A stretch of DNA of 9,429 nt from positions 1 to 9,429 of the forward strand of contig JALOMN010000183.1 in NCBI GenBank assembly GCA_025455445.1, written 5' to 3'. The stretch's first letter is position 1. Each line of letters begins with the position of its first letter. The translations under genes were made by a program, and so were the position numbers. The DNA comes from Cyclobacteriaceae bacterium. GTDB taxonomy: Bacteria; Bacteroidota; Bacteroidia; Cytophagales; Cyclobacteriaceae. Under the pieces are notes generated by a model. That model searched no databases. It was not told the origin of the DNA and saw only the letters and a program-made list of their open reading frames with translations. This document shows, piece after piece, positions 1 through 7,051 of this stretch.

Positions 1-972
1 CATTGCCTGAGGATCGAAATCAATTGTACGTGCATGATCACCTTGCAATCTGCCAAGGCATTGCTCAATTATTTTGAGTGATTCATAAATTTCTCTTATC
101 CGCACCCAGGTGCGATCCCAGCAATCACCTACCTGGCCCATTTTACCCTCACCTATCGGAATTTCAAATTCAAGCTCGGGATATATTGAATAACCATCCA
201 CTCTTCGCAAATCAAATCGCAGCCCAGAAGCACGCAGCATCGGACCCGTAACACCAGCGTTAATGGCCAAATCAAGAGGCAGCACACCTACATTGGCCGT
301 GCGGTCGATAAAAATTTTATTGTTCACCAATACGTCTTCCAGTTCCTTTACTTTAGGTCTGAAGTATTTTACAAACTCACCGCATCGTGCTTCAAAACCT
401 ACCGGCAAATCATAAAAGAGGCCACCGATCCAGATATAGTTATAAAGCAATCGGGCCCCACTTGCCCATTCCAACAAACGCAATATGTGCTCACGATCAC
501 GCATTATCCAAAAGAATGGAGTGAATGCACCCAAATCCAGCCCATAGGTACCTATAGCAATCAGATGCGATGAAATGCGATTCATTTCTGCCACCAACAC
601 GCGAATGTATTCCACCCGTTTGGGAATCTGATCCGCAATGCCAAGCATGCGCTCCACGCCCATTGCATAGGCATGCTCGGAATTCATCGCGGCTACATAA
701 TCCATGCGGTCGACAAAAGGTATTACCTGGTTGAAGGGAAGACTTTCTGCATGCTTTTCAAAACAACGATGCAGATAACCTATGTGCGGCACCACATCTT
801 TTACAATTTCACCATCAGACAATACCTCGAGGCGCAACACACCATGTGTGGAAGGATGCTGAGGGCCCAGGTTGATAATCATCTCCTCCGATTTCAATCC
901 ATTTGCATTGAACTTATTCGGCTCAGAGTCGGTGAGGTTATCCGTTTTATATATGTATTGCTGTTCTTTCAA
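1..972 (-). CDS. nuoD: NADH-quinone oxidoreductase subunit D (NuoD, 49-kDa subunit), 3' end cut by window edge
   Basis: Peripheral-arm subunit of respiratory complex I that forms much of the quinone-reduction site next to NuoB. 324 residues are visible with no stop before the window edge; the family is about 400 long, so roughly the last 80 are missing. Seen: [12 protein letters not shown] at residues 37-48, RMDYV near 89-93 and [11 protein letters not shown] at 247-257. By alignment from memory to Thermus Nqo4, His43 and Tyr92 match the quinone-headgroup residues His38 and Tyr87. Start: I chose TTG at 972-970, directly after the nuoC stop and in the same frame, because it gives a ~30-residue leader before [10 protein letters not shown], much like the Thermus protein. 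The first in-frame ATG (882-880) has GGAGGAG abutting it with no spacer, a poor ribosome-site geometry. Identity is very secure; the exact start is not. Confidence 0.96.
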   Translation of the reverse strand, partial: MKEQQYIYKTDNLTDSEPNKFNANGLKSEEMIINLGPQHPSTHGVLRLEVLSDGEIVKDVVPHIGYLHRCFEKHAESLPFNQVIPFVDRMDYVAAMNSEHAYAMGVERMLGIADQIPKRVEYIRVLVAEMNRISSHLIAIGTYGLDLGAFTPFFWIMRDREHILRLLEWASGARLLYNYIWIGGLFYDLPVGFEARCGEFVKYFRPKVKELEDVLVNNKIFIDRTANVGVLPLDLAINAGVTGPMLRASGLRFDLRRVDGYSIYPELEFEIPIGEGKMGQVGDCWDRTWVRIREIYESLKIIEQCLGRLQGDHARTIDFDPQAM

Positions 973-1458
973 TTAATACTCAATTTTCACTCCCCGATAA
1001 TATTCTTCATGCTTATAATCCTTTCGCAACGGATAGCCTTTCCAGTCTGCAGGAAGTAAAATTCTTCTGAGATCAGGATGCTTCTTAAATGTAATTCCAA
1101 ACATATCATACACTTCGCGCTCTAACCAGTTTGCTGATTTCCAGATGGAAGTTATACTTTCTATCTCCGGATTATTTCGTGGTATAATTACTTTTAGTGC
1201 GAGTGATACATTGTATGGGATAGAATACAAATGATAAATCACTTCCATGGTCGCAGATTCTGTTCCATTGTCTACACCTGTAATGCATGAAAGCATATCA
1301 AAATACGTTTCCGGATTTTCGTGTAAATGCGTACACACTGAAAGCAGTGACGCGGCCGAAACTTCGAAGCACATGGGCGAGCTATTAAGCACTTCTTTTA
1401 AACCAGACCCTTCTGCCTGATTAATTACGTTACTAATTAGATCTCTTCTTTCAGACAT
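973..1458 (-). CDS. nuoC: NADH-quinone oxidoreductase subunit C (NuoC, 30-kDa subunit)
   Basis: Peripheral-arm subunit of complex I that packs against NuoD and NuoB and carries no cofactor. The 161-residue protein ends with the family signature: [11 protein letters not shown], then [15 protein letters not shown], then a short basic tail with YPLRKDY (about residues 112-148), matching the 30-kDa subunit pattern ERE-x-(F/Y)-D-x-x-G...HPDLRRIL. Its ATG (1458-1456) lies inside the end of nuoB, giving an 8-base overlap that suggests translational coupling. Its TAA (975-973) is followed at once by the likely TTG start of nuoD in the same frame, so the two proteins are separated by one stop codon only. 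In E. coli C and D are one fused polypeptide. Confidence 0.97.
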   Translation of the reverse strand: MSERRDLISNVINQAEGSGLKEVLNSSPMCFEVSAASLLSVCTHLHENPETYFDMLSCITGVDNGTESATMEVIYHLYSIPYNVSLALKVIIPRNNPEIESITSIWKSANWLEREVYDMFGITFKKHPDLRRILLPADWKGYPLRKDYKHEEYYRGVKIEY

Positions 1459-1981
1459 CTGATTTCTCCTTTTTCAATAATTGCTGTAATGCTATCGGTT
1501 TCATGCGGCTCTCATTTCTGATTTTTTCATGCAGCTTTAAGATGCCACCAATCAGCGCCTCAGGTCTTGGCGGGCAACCCGGCACGTAAACATCCACCGG
1601 AATGATGCGGTCAACTCCTTTTACTACATGATAACCATGCTGCCAATAAGGACCTCCACAATTTGAGCAGGAACCCATTGAGATTACATAGCGAGGCTCC
1701 GACATTTGTTCATATAATTGCTTGATGCGATCGGCCATTTTAAAAGTTACTGTGCCCGAAACAATCATCACATCGGCTTGACGAGGAGATGCTCTTGGCA
1801 CCATCCCAAACCGATCCATGTCATAGACCGTTGTGCCCGTACTCATAAATTCAATGGCACAGCACGCGAGACCGAATGTCATTGGAAATAATGATGACAA
1901 TCGCGACCAGTTCAATAAGTCATCCACTTTCGTGATGATTACTCCGCCCTGTTCAAATTGCTGATCCAATAGACCCTTCAT
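1451..1981 (-). CDS. nuoB: NADH-quinone oxidoreductase subunit B (NuoB, N2 cluster subunit)
   Basis: Carries the terminal [4Fe-4S] cluster N2 that passes electrons to quinone at the NuoB/NuoD interface. The 176-residue protein shows the ligands expected for the family: the tandem cysteines Cys40-Cys41 in [11 protein letters not shown], Cys105 in [11 protein letters not shown] and Cys136 in [28 protein letters not shown] (63-79) is also a standard family stretch. The ATG at 1981-1979 lies 8 bases after the nuoA stop, and the TGA overlaps the nuoC start, so it is plainly part of one nuo transcript. Length and motifs are normal, with nothing missing. Confidence 0.98.
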   Translation of the reverse strand: MKGLLDQQFEQGGVIITKVDDLLNWSRLSSLFPMTFGLACCAIEFMSTGTTVYDMDRFGMVPRASPRQADVMIVSGTVTFKMADRIKQLYEQMSEPRYVISMGSCSNCGGPYWQHGYHVVKGVDRIIPVDVYVPGCPPRPEALIGGILKLHEKIRNESRMKPIALQQLLKKEKSDV

Positions 1982-1989
1982 GACTAACT

Positions 1990-2490
1990 TTATTTTGGAT
2001 GTGAAGTACCTTTATACTTTTCGTTGATCTGAGTATAAAAGCTATTGGGCACGGGAGATTTATAATCAGTAAGTGCAGGCTTTGATTTTATCCAATCCAG
2101 AAATCCCATTTTCCATACATACACCAACCCTGCCGCTAGCACAAAAATAAAAATCAACATTTCAATAAAAGCAAACCAGGACCAAGCACCATTGGTTTGA
2201 TTGTTCAACTCACTATTTGCAAACACAGTAGACCACGGGAATAAAAAAACAATTTCCACTTCGAATAAAAGAAATACAAGCGCCAGTATATAGAAGCGCA
2301 TATTAAACTGCACCCAGGCCAGGCCAAGTGGCTTTTCACCACTTTCATAAGTCATTAACTTTTGTTCATTCGGACGATTCGGTCGAAGAAATTGTGAAAC
2401 AATTAAAGTGACCGAAATAAATAATATGGCGCCAACGGCAAAGATTAAAATCTGGTAGAGTGGTGTGAATGTGTTTTCAGGTAATTGCAT
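1990..2490 (-). CDS. nuoA: NADH-quinone oxidoreductase subunit A (NuoA)
   Basis: Small membrane-arm subunit of complex I at the junction with the peripheral arm near the quinone tunnel. The 166-residue protein has three hydrophobic helices (about 11-34, 65-90 and 103-126). The loop after helix 1 carries YESGEKPLG (48-56), and helix 2 carries the conserved acidic pair Glu77 and Glu79 in [12 protein letters not shown] polar tail of about 35 residues follows helix 3, making it somewhat longer than many NuoA proteins. It is the first nuo gene here. The 51-base gap upstream holds a TAnnTTTG box 7 bases before the ATG, so the operon probably starts here and the leader is very short or absent. Confidence 0.97.
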   Translation of the reverse strand: MQLPENTFTPLYQILIFAVGAILFISVTLIVSQFLRPNRPNEQKLMTYESGEKPLGLAWVQFNMRFYILALVFLLFEVEIVFLFPWSTVFANSELNNQTNGAWSWFAFIEMLIFIFVLAAGLVYVWKMGFLDWIKSKPALTDYKSPVPNSFYTQINEKYKGTSHPK

Positions 2491-2497
2491 GCAGTGT

Positions 2498-2505
2498 CAA
2501 AGATA
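2498..2505 (-). promoter_or_regulatory. Putative -7 promoter box (TATCTTTG) for the nuo operon
   Basis: Read on the minus strand the sequence is TATCTTTG, an exact match to the Bacteroidota -7 consensus TAnnTTTG. It ends 7 bases before the nuoA ATG, so transcription would start at or almost at the start codon. A matching TTTG-type -33 box is not clear: the nearest TTG lies about 24 bases upstream, slightly beyond the usual 17-23 spacing. The box overlaps the edge of the palindrome at 2501-2522. An 8-base match with four fixed T/G positions can occur by chance, so this is moderate evidence. Confidence 0.45.
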
Positions 2506-2522
2506 CATACCGGTATGCATCT
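2501..2522. promoter_or_regulatory. 22-bp near-perfect palindrome upstream of nuoA (possible operator)
   Basis: The core CATACC|GGTATG (2506-2517) is a perfect 12-bp palindrome. It extends outward to AGAT...ATCT with one mismatched pair (2505/2518), so 10 of 11 arm positions pair. It sits in the only gap between the metallopeptidase gene and nuoA and overlaps the putative -7 box. There is no U-run after the stem on the minus strand (CTTTGACAC follows), and the arms meet without a loop. Both points fit a dimeric protein-binding site better than an intrinsic terminator. The binding factor is unknown; this is inference from symmetry and position. Confidence 0.4.
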
Positions 2523-2541
2523 ATTCTAACAATAATTACGG

Positions 2542-3399
2542 CTATAAGTTTGTGGTGTTGAAGGTATCTCCCTGATTAATGTCACCGGTTTTGAAACCCT
2601 TACTAAACCAACGCTGCCGTTGGGCTGATGTGCCATGAGTAAATGAATCGGGTACTACATAACCTCTGGCTTGCTTTTGAAGTCGATCATCACCAATAGC
2701 ACTGGCAGCATTCATCGCTTCTTCTATGTCACCCTCTTCCAGTATATCATTCATATTGTTAGCATGATGAGCCCACACGCCTGCAAAAAAATCAGCTTGC
2801 AGTTCCAGTCTCACAGAAAGTTTGTTGTATTCTTCTTCACTGATTTGGCCGCGCATGGCATGAACCTTTTCAGTAATACCCAACAAGTGCTGCACATGAT
2901 GGCCTACTTCGTGTGCAATCACGTAGGCTTGTGCAAAATCTCCGGGTGCACCTAATTGACTTTTCAAATCTTCATAAAAGCTCAAGTCGATATATAACTT
3001 TTCATCGGCACTGCAATAAAACGGGCCCGTTGAAGCATCGGCTGAACCGCATCCTGACTGCACCATGCCACTAAATAAAACGAGTGTAGGTTCACGATAT
3101 CCATCTAAAAGTTGATTCCATACATCTTCTGTATCGGCCAATACAACTTTTACAAACTGAGAAAGTTCTTCCTCTTCTGGTGTGGTTTGATACGGTGCGG
3201 ATTGTGAAACTTCCTGACCATTGTCGAGTGGAATTTGCTGAAGCAGCGAAAGCGGATTTTTTCCTGTGATTAATCCTATGATTACGATTATGACCACAAG
3301 ACCTAACCCACCCTTGATCGGCAGACCGCCCATTCCTCTGCCACCACTACCGCGTTGATCTTCTACATTACCGCTTTGTCTTCTTCCTCGCCACTGCAT
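2542..3399 (-). CDS. ypfJ: YpfJ/KPN_02809-type neutral zinc metallopeptidase, single-pass membrane protein
   Basis: Putative zinc-dependent peptidase of the family Pfam calls Zn_peptidase (COG2321); its substrate is not known. The 285-residue protein opens with the family hallmark MQWRGRRQSGNVEDQRG, then a glycine-rich stretch and one hydrophobic helix at about 31-45. This predicts a short cytoplasmic N-terminus and an extracytoplasmic catalytic domain. The zincin motif HEVGHHVQ starts at His163, giving His163 and His167 as ligands and Glu164 as the catalytic base; LELQADFFAGVWAHH (198-212) is the downstream conserved helix likely to supply the third ligand. Two cysteines (117 and 129) flank the FYCSADEKLYIDLSF region and could form a disulfide outside the membrane. 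It ends 51 bases before nuoA, which seems to have its own promoter, so a link to complex I is not implied. Confidence 0.92.
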   Translation of the reverse strand: MQWRGRRQSGNVEDQRGSGGRGMGGLPIKGGLGLVVIIVIIGLITGKNPLSLLQQIPLDNGQEVSQSAPYQTTPEEEELSQFVKVVLADTEDVWNQLLDGYREPTLVLFSGMVQSGCGSADASTGPFYCSADEKLYIDLSFYEDLKSQLGAPGDFAQAYVIAHEVGHHVQHLLGITEKVHAMRGQISEEEYNKLSVRLELQADFFAGVWAHHANNMNDILEEGDIEEAMNAASAIGDDRLQKQARGYVVPDSFTHGTSAQRQRWFSKGFKTGDINQGDTFNTTNL

Positions 3400-3424
3400 A
3401 AAAACTAATTTAGAGATTTGAAAC

Positions 3425-3826
3425 TTACTTCCAGGCTGCCAGTATTACTCCCATCAAAGTTAAAGCAACAATGCTATAACCTGCATTTATAAGAAATAAT
3501 GTAAAAGACTTTCTTTCAAAAAGATAATGGGTGCCCACAAAGGTAGCTACCCAACCAGCACCCGCCAGAAATCCCCATAAGCCGCCCATAATGGGATCAC
3601 TTTCAGCACCGATGAACATAGCCAGGTTAACTGATGCAATCAGGCCAAGCAAAAATGCCAATCCGAAAATTTTAAACATATTACTGCCTTTAAGGCTCTC
3701 TTCGGTAAAACCGTTTTCACGCATCCAGGCTTTACCAAACAATGCAGGGGAATACCAGAGTCCGCCAATTAAAAATGTAGACAATGCTGCCGCCAAAATG
3801 GCGAGGTAGTTGGGTTGGAAGTCCAT
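3425..3826 (-). CDS. DUF1761 family four-helix membrane protein
   Basis: A 133-residue integral membrane protein of unknown function. Four hydrophobic helices are visible at about 7-25, 53-73, 78-101 and 108-131. The first loop holds the DUF1761 hallmark LWYSPALFGKAWM (23-35), followed by a short acidic soluble segment, and the rest is almost entirely membrane. The small size, glycine-rich helices (GGLWGFLAGAGW) and lack of charged residues inside the membrane give no clue to a substrate. It follows DUF1801 after 135 bases and precedes the metallopeptidase by 25 bases, so it may share a transcript with the latter. The family assignment is fairly sure; no function can be given. Confidence 0.85.
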   Translation of the reverse strand: MDFQPNYLAILAAALSTFLIGGLWYSPALFGKAWMRENGFTEESLKGSNMFKIFGLAFLLGLIASVNLAMFIGAESDPIMGGLWGFLAGAGWVATFVGTHYLFERKSFTLFLINAGYSIVALTLMGVILAAWK

Positions 3827-3961
3827 AACTAGTTGAGGTTTGTTTAAATGAAGTTACGTGATTTTATATCATAAAGGATAAAAATCAATCTTCTTTTATT
3901 CAGTCAATCAACATGCTTTCGATTGAATCCCGGCTTTCAAATATTGCCAATTAACGAATTC

Positions 3962-4414
3962 TTATTTTTTAATTGTTTGCTCGTACACTTCAATCCATTT
4001 ATCAACGGAAATCTTACTGCACAACTCACCTATTAATTTTAGAGGAATATCTTCCGTTTTTTTGAAACGAATACACGATTTACCCATATCGAGTTTCTTA
4101 TCGGTGGCTTTGACCCACGCTTTTACTAACCAATCGTGCAAACCACCCTGATACACCATCATATGATATAACGCGATGTAATTCTTTTGTGAAGCAAGAC
4201 TGATAAATGGCAATGCCTCTTTCGGATTGCAGTGATATCCTGACGGGTAAAGTTTATGCGGCACTACATAACTTATCATTCCATATTGCATGGTTTCTTC
4301 AAAACCTTTTGGCAGATTTTTAAGAATCTCCTTGCGGATTGAATTAATGGCAAGTTTTCTTTCTTCAGGAAGTGAATCAATATAGTCCTTTACTGTGCTA
4401 GCTTTTGATTGCAT
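3962..4414 (-). CDS. DUF1801 (YdhG-type) domain protein
   Basis: A 150-residue soluble protein with the DUF1801 layout: an N-terminal helix pair around YIDSLPEERK (11-20) and IRKEILKNLPKGFEE, the core YGMISYVVP (44-52), ISLASQKNYIALYHM (71-85), and MGKSCIRFKKTEDIPLKLI (110-128). Relatives adopt a frataxin-like fold and some Gram-positive members are described as iron chaperones, but most, including this subgroup, have no proven role. No signal peptide or membrane helix is seen. The ATG lies only 2 bases after the DUF4199 stop, so translation of this gene may once have been, or may still be, coupled to that gene. The 135 bases after its stop hold no gene. Confidence 0.85.
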   Translation of the reverse strand: MQSKASTVKDYIDSLPEERKLAINSIRKEILKNLPKGFEETMQYGMISYVVPHKLYPSGYHCNPKEALPFISLASQKNYIALYHMMVYQGGLHDWLVKAWVKATDKKLDMGKSCIRFKKTEDIPLKLIGELCSKISVDKWIEVYEQTIKK

Positions 4415-4416
4415 AA

Positions 4417-4802
4417 TCAGTTGTTGTTTGATGGAAGAAATTCTTTTTTACGGAGAAGTGTCGCACTAAGTAATGAAATGAGTAATCCCACCGGAAAAAT
4501 TTCCATCAGTGTCATACCAAAACGCACCAATGGATTTTTATAAATCTCCACAAAACCCTCCCATTCTTTTTTCGCTTTCAGAATATCTGCATCCGAGGCT
4601 CCGCTCTCTTTCAGTTTAACTATTTCACCATTACTCCACTGCTCCATAAACCAATCGCCTGAACGTGCATAGGTAATTTCCCAAGCAATCACATAAAAGA
4701 TGGATGCAATCATGGTAATTGACATACCAATTATAAATGCTTTACCAAATGTGATTGTGCCGCCCGCATGATTATCACATAGGTGATTATAATTTTTTTC
4801 AT
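4417..4802 (-). pseudogene. DUF4199 membrane protein gene, internally deleted and frameshifted
   Basis: The intact 3' part (from 4776 down) encodes DNHAGGTITFGKAF, two membrane helices separated by a charged loop, and the end FGMTLMEIFPVGLLISLLSATLLRKKE, which are DUF4199 hallmarks. Family members are about 165-185 residues with four helices; here only about 119 family-like residues and helices 3-4 remain. Upstream, an ATG at 4802 reads MKKIIITY, the usual start of this family, but it is in another frame and stops after 23 codons. One extra base between TAT (4781-4779) and GTGAT would join the two as MKKIIITY-RDNHAGG. The region coding for helices 1-2, about 60 codons, is absent. The only start codon that opens the long frame is a TTG at 4845 preceding family-unlike residues. 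Likely a deletion remnant; a base-calling or assembly error could account for the frame offset but not the lost helices. Confidence 0.72.
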
Positions 4803-4851
4803 TGATGTTATGTTTTTTGAACAAAACAATGGCACAAGGCCTCAAAATCCT

Positions 4852-4867
4852 TCACCCGAAAGGGTGA
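4852..4867. other. Perfect 6-bp stem-loop between the LuxR gene and the DUF4199 remnant
   Basis: TCACCC-GAAA-GGGTGA on the plus strand, TCACCC-TTTC-GGGTGA on the minus strand. AAAAT and ATTTT flanks could extend the stem past a 3-base bulge. On the plus strand it has a GNRA loop and is followed by TTTTAT, like an intrinsic terminator, but no plus-strand gene precedes it. On the minus strand it lies about 94 bases after the LuxR stop and 50 bases before the DUF4199 ATG, without a good U-run. It could be a weak terminator or a leader structure. Confidence 0.3.
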
Positions 4868-4960
4868 TTTTATAAAATTAATGGAAAATCCCTCAATAGT
4901 GTTAGCCTGTTGAAACTCAAATTAACCTTACTGATGAATTTAATCTTATAGTAAATGTAC

Positions 4961-5383
4961 TTAAGGTATCAGCCGTAATTCCTTTCCTTTCTGCACCGCC
5001 TGCGTTCTCCGGCTCACTTGCATTTTAAGGAAGAGGTTAGACGAATGGGTTTTAATGGTATTAAGCGAAACAAAAAGTTTATCGGCTATTTCCTGGTTGC
5101 TTAAGCCTTGTGAAATAAGCAGCAGCACTTCATGTTCGCGCTTACTTATTCCTAACCGATTAAGGGCTGCTTCATCAACGATAAATTCAGGACCAACTTT
5201 AACAACTTGCTTTCGTGTAAGTTTTAATCCTGCCCATACTCCGAAAGCGGTAAAAAACACCGCAACAATTCCCACATAAAATTCGATTGATAAATCACGT
5301 ACCACAAATCGATACTCCAGGTATTTAAGCAAGAACACCAATACTGCTAAAGCGAGTCCGTAAATAATTAATGTGCGAGTCAT
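4961..5383 (-). CDS. Membrane-anchored LuxR/GerE-type HTH regulator without receiver domain
   Basis: A 140-residue protein with two hydrophobic helices (about 4-20 and 33-53) joined by a short loop with KYLEYRFVVRDLS, a charged linker (54-76), and a complete LuxR-type HTH domain. The HTH runs from LGISKREHEVLLLISQGLSN through the recognition helix region VSLNTIKTHSSNLFLK to MQVSRRTQAV (about 77-130), with the canonical RE-EVL, GLSNQEIA and TIKTH-NL-K positions. There is no phospho-receiver, ligand-binding or PAS domain, so any signal must come through the membrane hairpin, a partner protein or expression level. The helices place the DNA-binding domain at the inner face of the membrane. It starts 30 bases after the yifB stop and precedes the DUF4199 remnant. 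From memory, similar proteins occur next to DUF4199 genes in other Bacteroidota; I infer a functional pairing. Confidence 0.85.
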   Translation of the reverse strand: MTRTLIIYGLALAVLVFLLKYLEYRFVVRDLSIEFYVGIVAVFFTAFGVWAGLKLTRKQVVKVGPEFIVDEAALNRLGISKREHEVLLLISQGLSNQEIADKLFVSLNTIKTHSSNLFLKMQVSRRTQAVQKGKELRLIP

Positions 5384-5413
5384 TTTTTGGTCAAGAGATA
5401 TATGAGAAAATGG

Positions 5414-6952
5414 TTAACCTGCCCAACCCTCTCTATCCAAACTGCGATATTGAATCGCTTCCGCCAGATGTTCAATCTTAATTTCAGAGGTTCCAGCCAG
5501 ATCGGCAATCGTGCGGGATACTTTTAATATACGATCATAAGCGCGTGCGGAGAGACCTAACCGCTCCATTGCTGTTTTTAATAGAGCTCGTCCGGCATCG
5601 TTAATTTCACAAATTTCTTTTACCATGTTACTTGGCATCATGGCATTGCAATAGATATTCTTTTGTCCTTTAAATCGTTCGCCCTGCATTTCACGCGCCT
5701 TCACTACACGCGTGCGAATCTCCTCACTGGTTTCATTCTTACGCTGGGTGGTCATCTGATCAAAACTCACCGGCACAACCTCTACATGTAAATCAATGCG
5801 GTCAAGCAGAGGACCACTCACCTTACTTAAGTAGCGCTGTACCACACCGGGTGCACATACACATTCCTTTTCGGGATGATTGTAATAACCGCAAGGACAC
5901 GGATTCATGCTGGCCACCAACATAAAGTTGGAAGGATAGTCGATAGAAACTTTTGCACGAGAAATTGTAACACGTCTTTCTTCCATAGGCTGACGCATTA
6001 CTTCTAAAACAGTGCGTTTGAATTCAGGAAGCTCATCCAGAAATAACACACCATTATGCGAAAGTGAAATTTCACCTGGCTGCGGATTTCCTCCACCCCC
6101 GACTAAAGCAACATCGCTAATTGTATGATGAGGGCTGCGGAAAGGCCGCGTGGTTAGCAACGTGGCATCAGCACCCATTTTGCCTGCTACTGAATGTATT
6201 TTGGTTGTTTCAAGTGCTTCATTCAGCGTAAGCGGTGGAAGAATTGAAGGCAATCGCTTTGCCAGCATGGTTTTACCAGCACCAGGCGGACCAATCATAA
6301 TTACATTGTGTCCTCCCGCGGCAGCAATCTCCATGGCTCGCTTGATATTTTCCTGACCTTGTACGTCTTTAAAATCGGCTTCGTATGTATTGACTTTACT
6401 CTGAAAAATTTCCCTGGTATCAACCCGAAGTGGCTCTATAGTTTTTTTCTTTTCAAAAAAATCAATTGCCTCTTGCAGTGTTTCTACACCAATGATATCA
6501 ATGTTGTTTACAATCGCTGCTTCGCGGGCATTTGATTTAGGTAACACAAATCCTTTAAACTCTTCTTTACGCGCCTGTATGGCGATGGGCAGCACACCTT
6601 TAATGGGTCTTAAAATACCATCGAGCGAAAGCTCGCCCATAATTACATAGTTATCCAGTTCTTCTGCGGTAATCTGCTCGGATGCCTTTAACACAGAAAG
6701 TGCAATTGGCAAATCATAGGCGCTGCCCTCTTTGCGCAAATCGGCTGGTGCAAGATTTACCACCACTTTATTGCGTGGCATAAAATACTTTAAACTTTTG
6801 AAGGAAGATTCTACGCGATGCTGACTCTCTTTTACAGCAGTGTCAGGCAGACCGCTCATATGAAAATCCTTACCCTGTGTCACATTTACCTCCACTGTAA
6901 TTGTGCGGGCATCTACACCATGAACTGCACTTCCAAAAGTCTTTGCAACCAT
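5414..6952 (-). CDS. yifB: YifB/ComM family Mg-chelatase-like AAA+ ATPase
   Basis: A 512-residue protein matching the full YifB/ComM layout. The N-terminal Lon-protease-like domain starts MVAKTFGSAVHGVDARTITVEV and includes LAPADLRKEGSAYDLPIAL (67-85) and MGELSLDGILRPIKGVLPIA. The AAA+ core has Walker A GPPGAGKT (221-228), Walker B VLFLDE (302-307), sensor-1 Asn350, a likely arginine finger in LLDRID (Arg385) and a C-terminal helical bundle with LSARAYDRILKVSRTIADL. Four cysteines (352, 354, 364, 366) in the insert after sensor 1 form the family's probable zinc site. ComM of naturally transforming bacteria is a hexameric branch-migration helicase extending heteroduplex during DNA integration; whether this host is transformable cannot be told from the window. 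It begins 99 bases after gmhA, behind a weak hairpin, and may head its own unit with the LuxR gene. Confidence 0.96.
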   Translation of the reverse strand: MVAKTFGSAVHGVDARTITVEVNVTQGKDFHMSGLPDTAVKESQHRVESSFKSLKYFMPRNKVVVNLAPADLRKEGSAYDLPIALSVLKASEQITAEELDNYVIMGELSLDGILRPIKGVLPIAIQARKEEFKGFVLPKSNAREAAIVNNIDIIGVETLQEAIDFFEKKKTIEPLRVDTREIFQSKVNTYEADFKDVQGQENIKRAMEIAAAGGHNVIMIGPPGAGKTMLAKRLPSILPPLTLNEALETTKIHSVAGKMGADATLLTTRPFRSPHHTISDVALVGGGGNPQPGEISLSHNGVLFLDELPEFKRTVLEVMRQPMEERRVTISRAKVSIDYPSNFMLVASMNPCPCGYYNHPEKECVCAPGVVQRYLSKVSGPLLDRIDLHVEVVPVSFDQMTTQRKNETSEEIRTRVVKAREMQGERFKGQKNIYCNAMMPSNMVKEICEINDAGRALLKTAMERLGLSARAYDRILKVSRTIADLAGTSEIKIEHLAEAIQYRSLDREGWAG

Positions 6953-6992
6953 TTATCAATTCAAAATTTCAGATTCAAAATTCTAAATTTAA

Positions 6993-7010
6993 ACACCGGA
7001 TTACCGATGT
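6993..7010 (-). terminator. Weak hairpin after gmhA, possible terminator
   Basis: The minus-strand transcript would fold as ACAUCGG-UAAU-CCGGUGU, seven pairs including one U-G wobble, followed by UUAAAUUU. The same position is a C-A mismatch on the plus strand, so the structure is better formed in the RNA read in the gene direction. It lies about 41 bases after the gmhA stop and 40 bases before the yifB start. The U-run is interrupted, so termination would be partial at best. Confidence 0.3.
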
Positions 7011-7051
7011 ACGAAAACGAAGATAGTAATCTTTGGTAAAAGAAAAGCGAA

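Noticed and set aside
673..1059. Open frame of 128 codons on the plus strand
   Set aside because: It lies antisense across the well-supported nuoD start and nuoC end, has no recognisable domain, and its composition is that of a reverse-complement shadow. The same holds for plus-strand frames at 2671-2955, 3531-3809, 5055-5279, 6150-6535, 6818-7039, 8188-8511 and 8850-9053.
3904..3926. Inverted repeat TCAATC/GATTGA downstream of DUF1801 as a terminator
   Set aside because: The stem is six AT-rich pairs with an 11-base loop and no adjacent U-run in the gene direction. The 135-base gap shows no exact TAnnTTTG box either.
4793..4802. Programmed -1 slippage at the A7 run after the DUF4199 ATG
   Set aside because: Slippage would join the frames but give MKKNYNHLCDNH, losing the family-like MKKIIITY, and it would not restore the missing helices. 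The frame change fits better at the TATGTGAT junction.
4417..4845. A 142-residue protein starting from TTG at 4845
   Set aside because: The first ~20 residues (MRPCAIVLF...) do not resemble DUF4199 or a membrane helix, while an ATG with the family's usual start lies at 4802 in another frame. The TTG reading is better explained as a chance extension of a frameshifted gene.
2542..5383. The metallopeptidase, DUF1761, DUF1801, DUF4199 and LuxR genes as a new defence or mobile island
   Set aside because: No integrase, transposase, repeats or tRNA boundary is seen, base composition matches the flanks, and all the families are common chromosomal genes of Bacteroidota.
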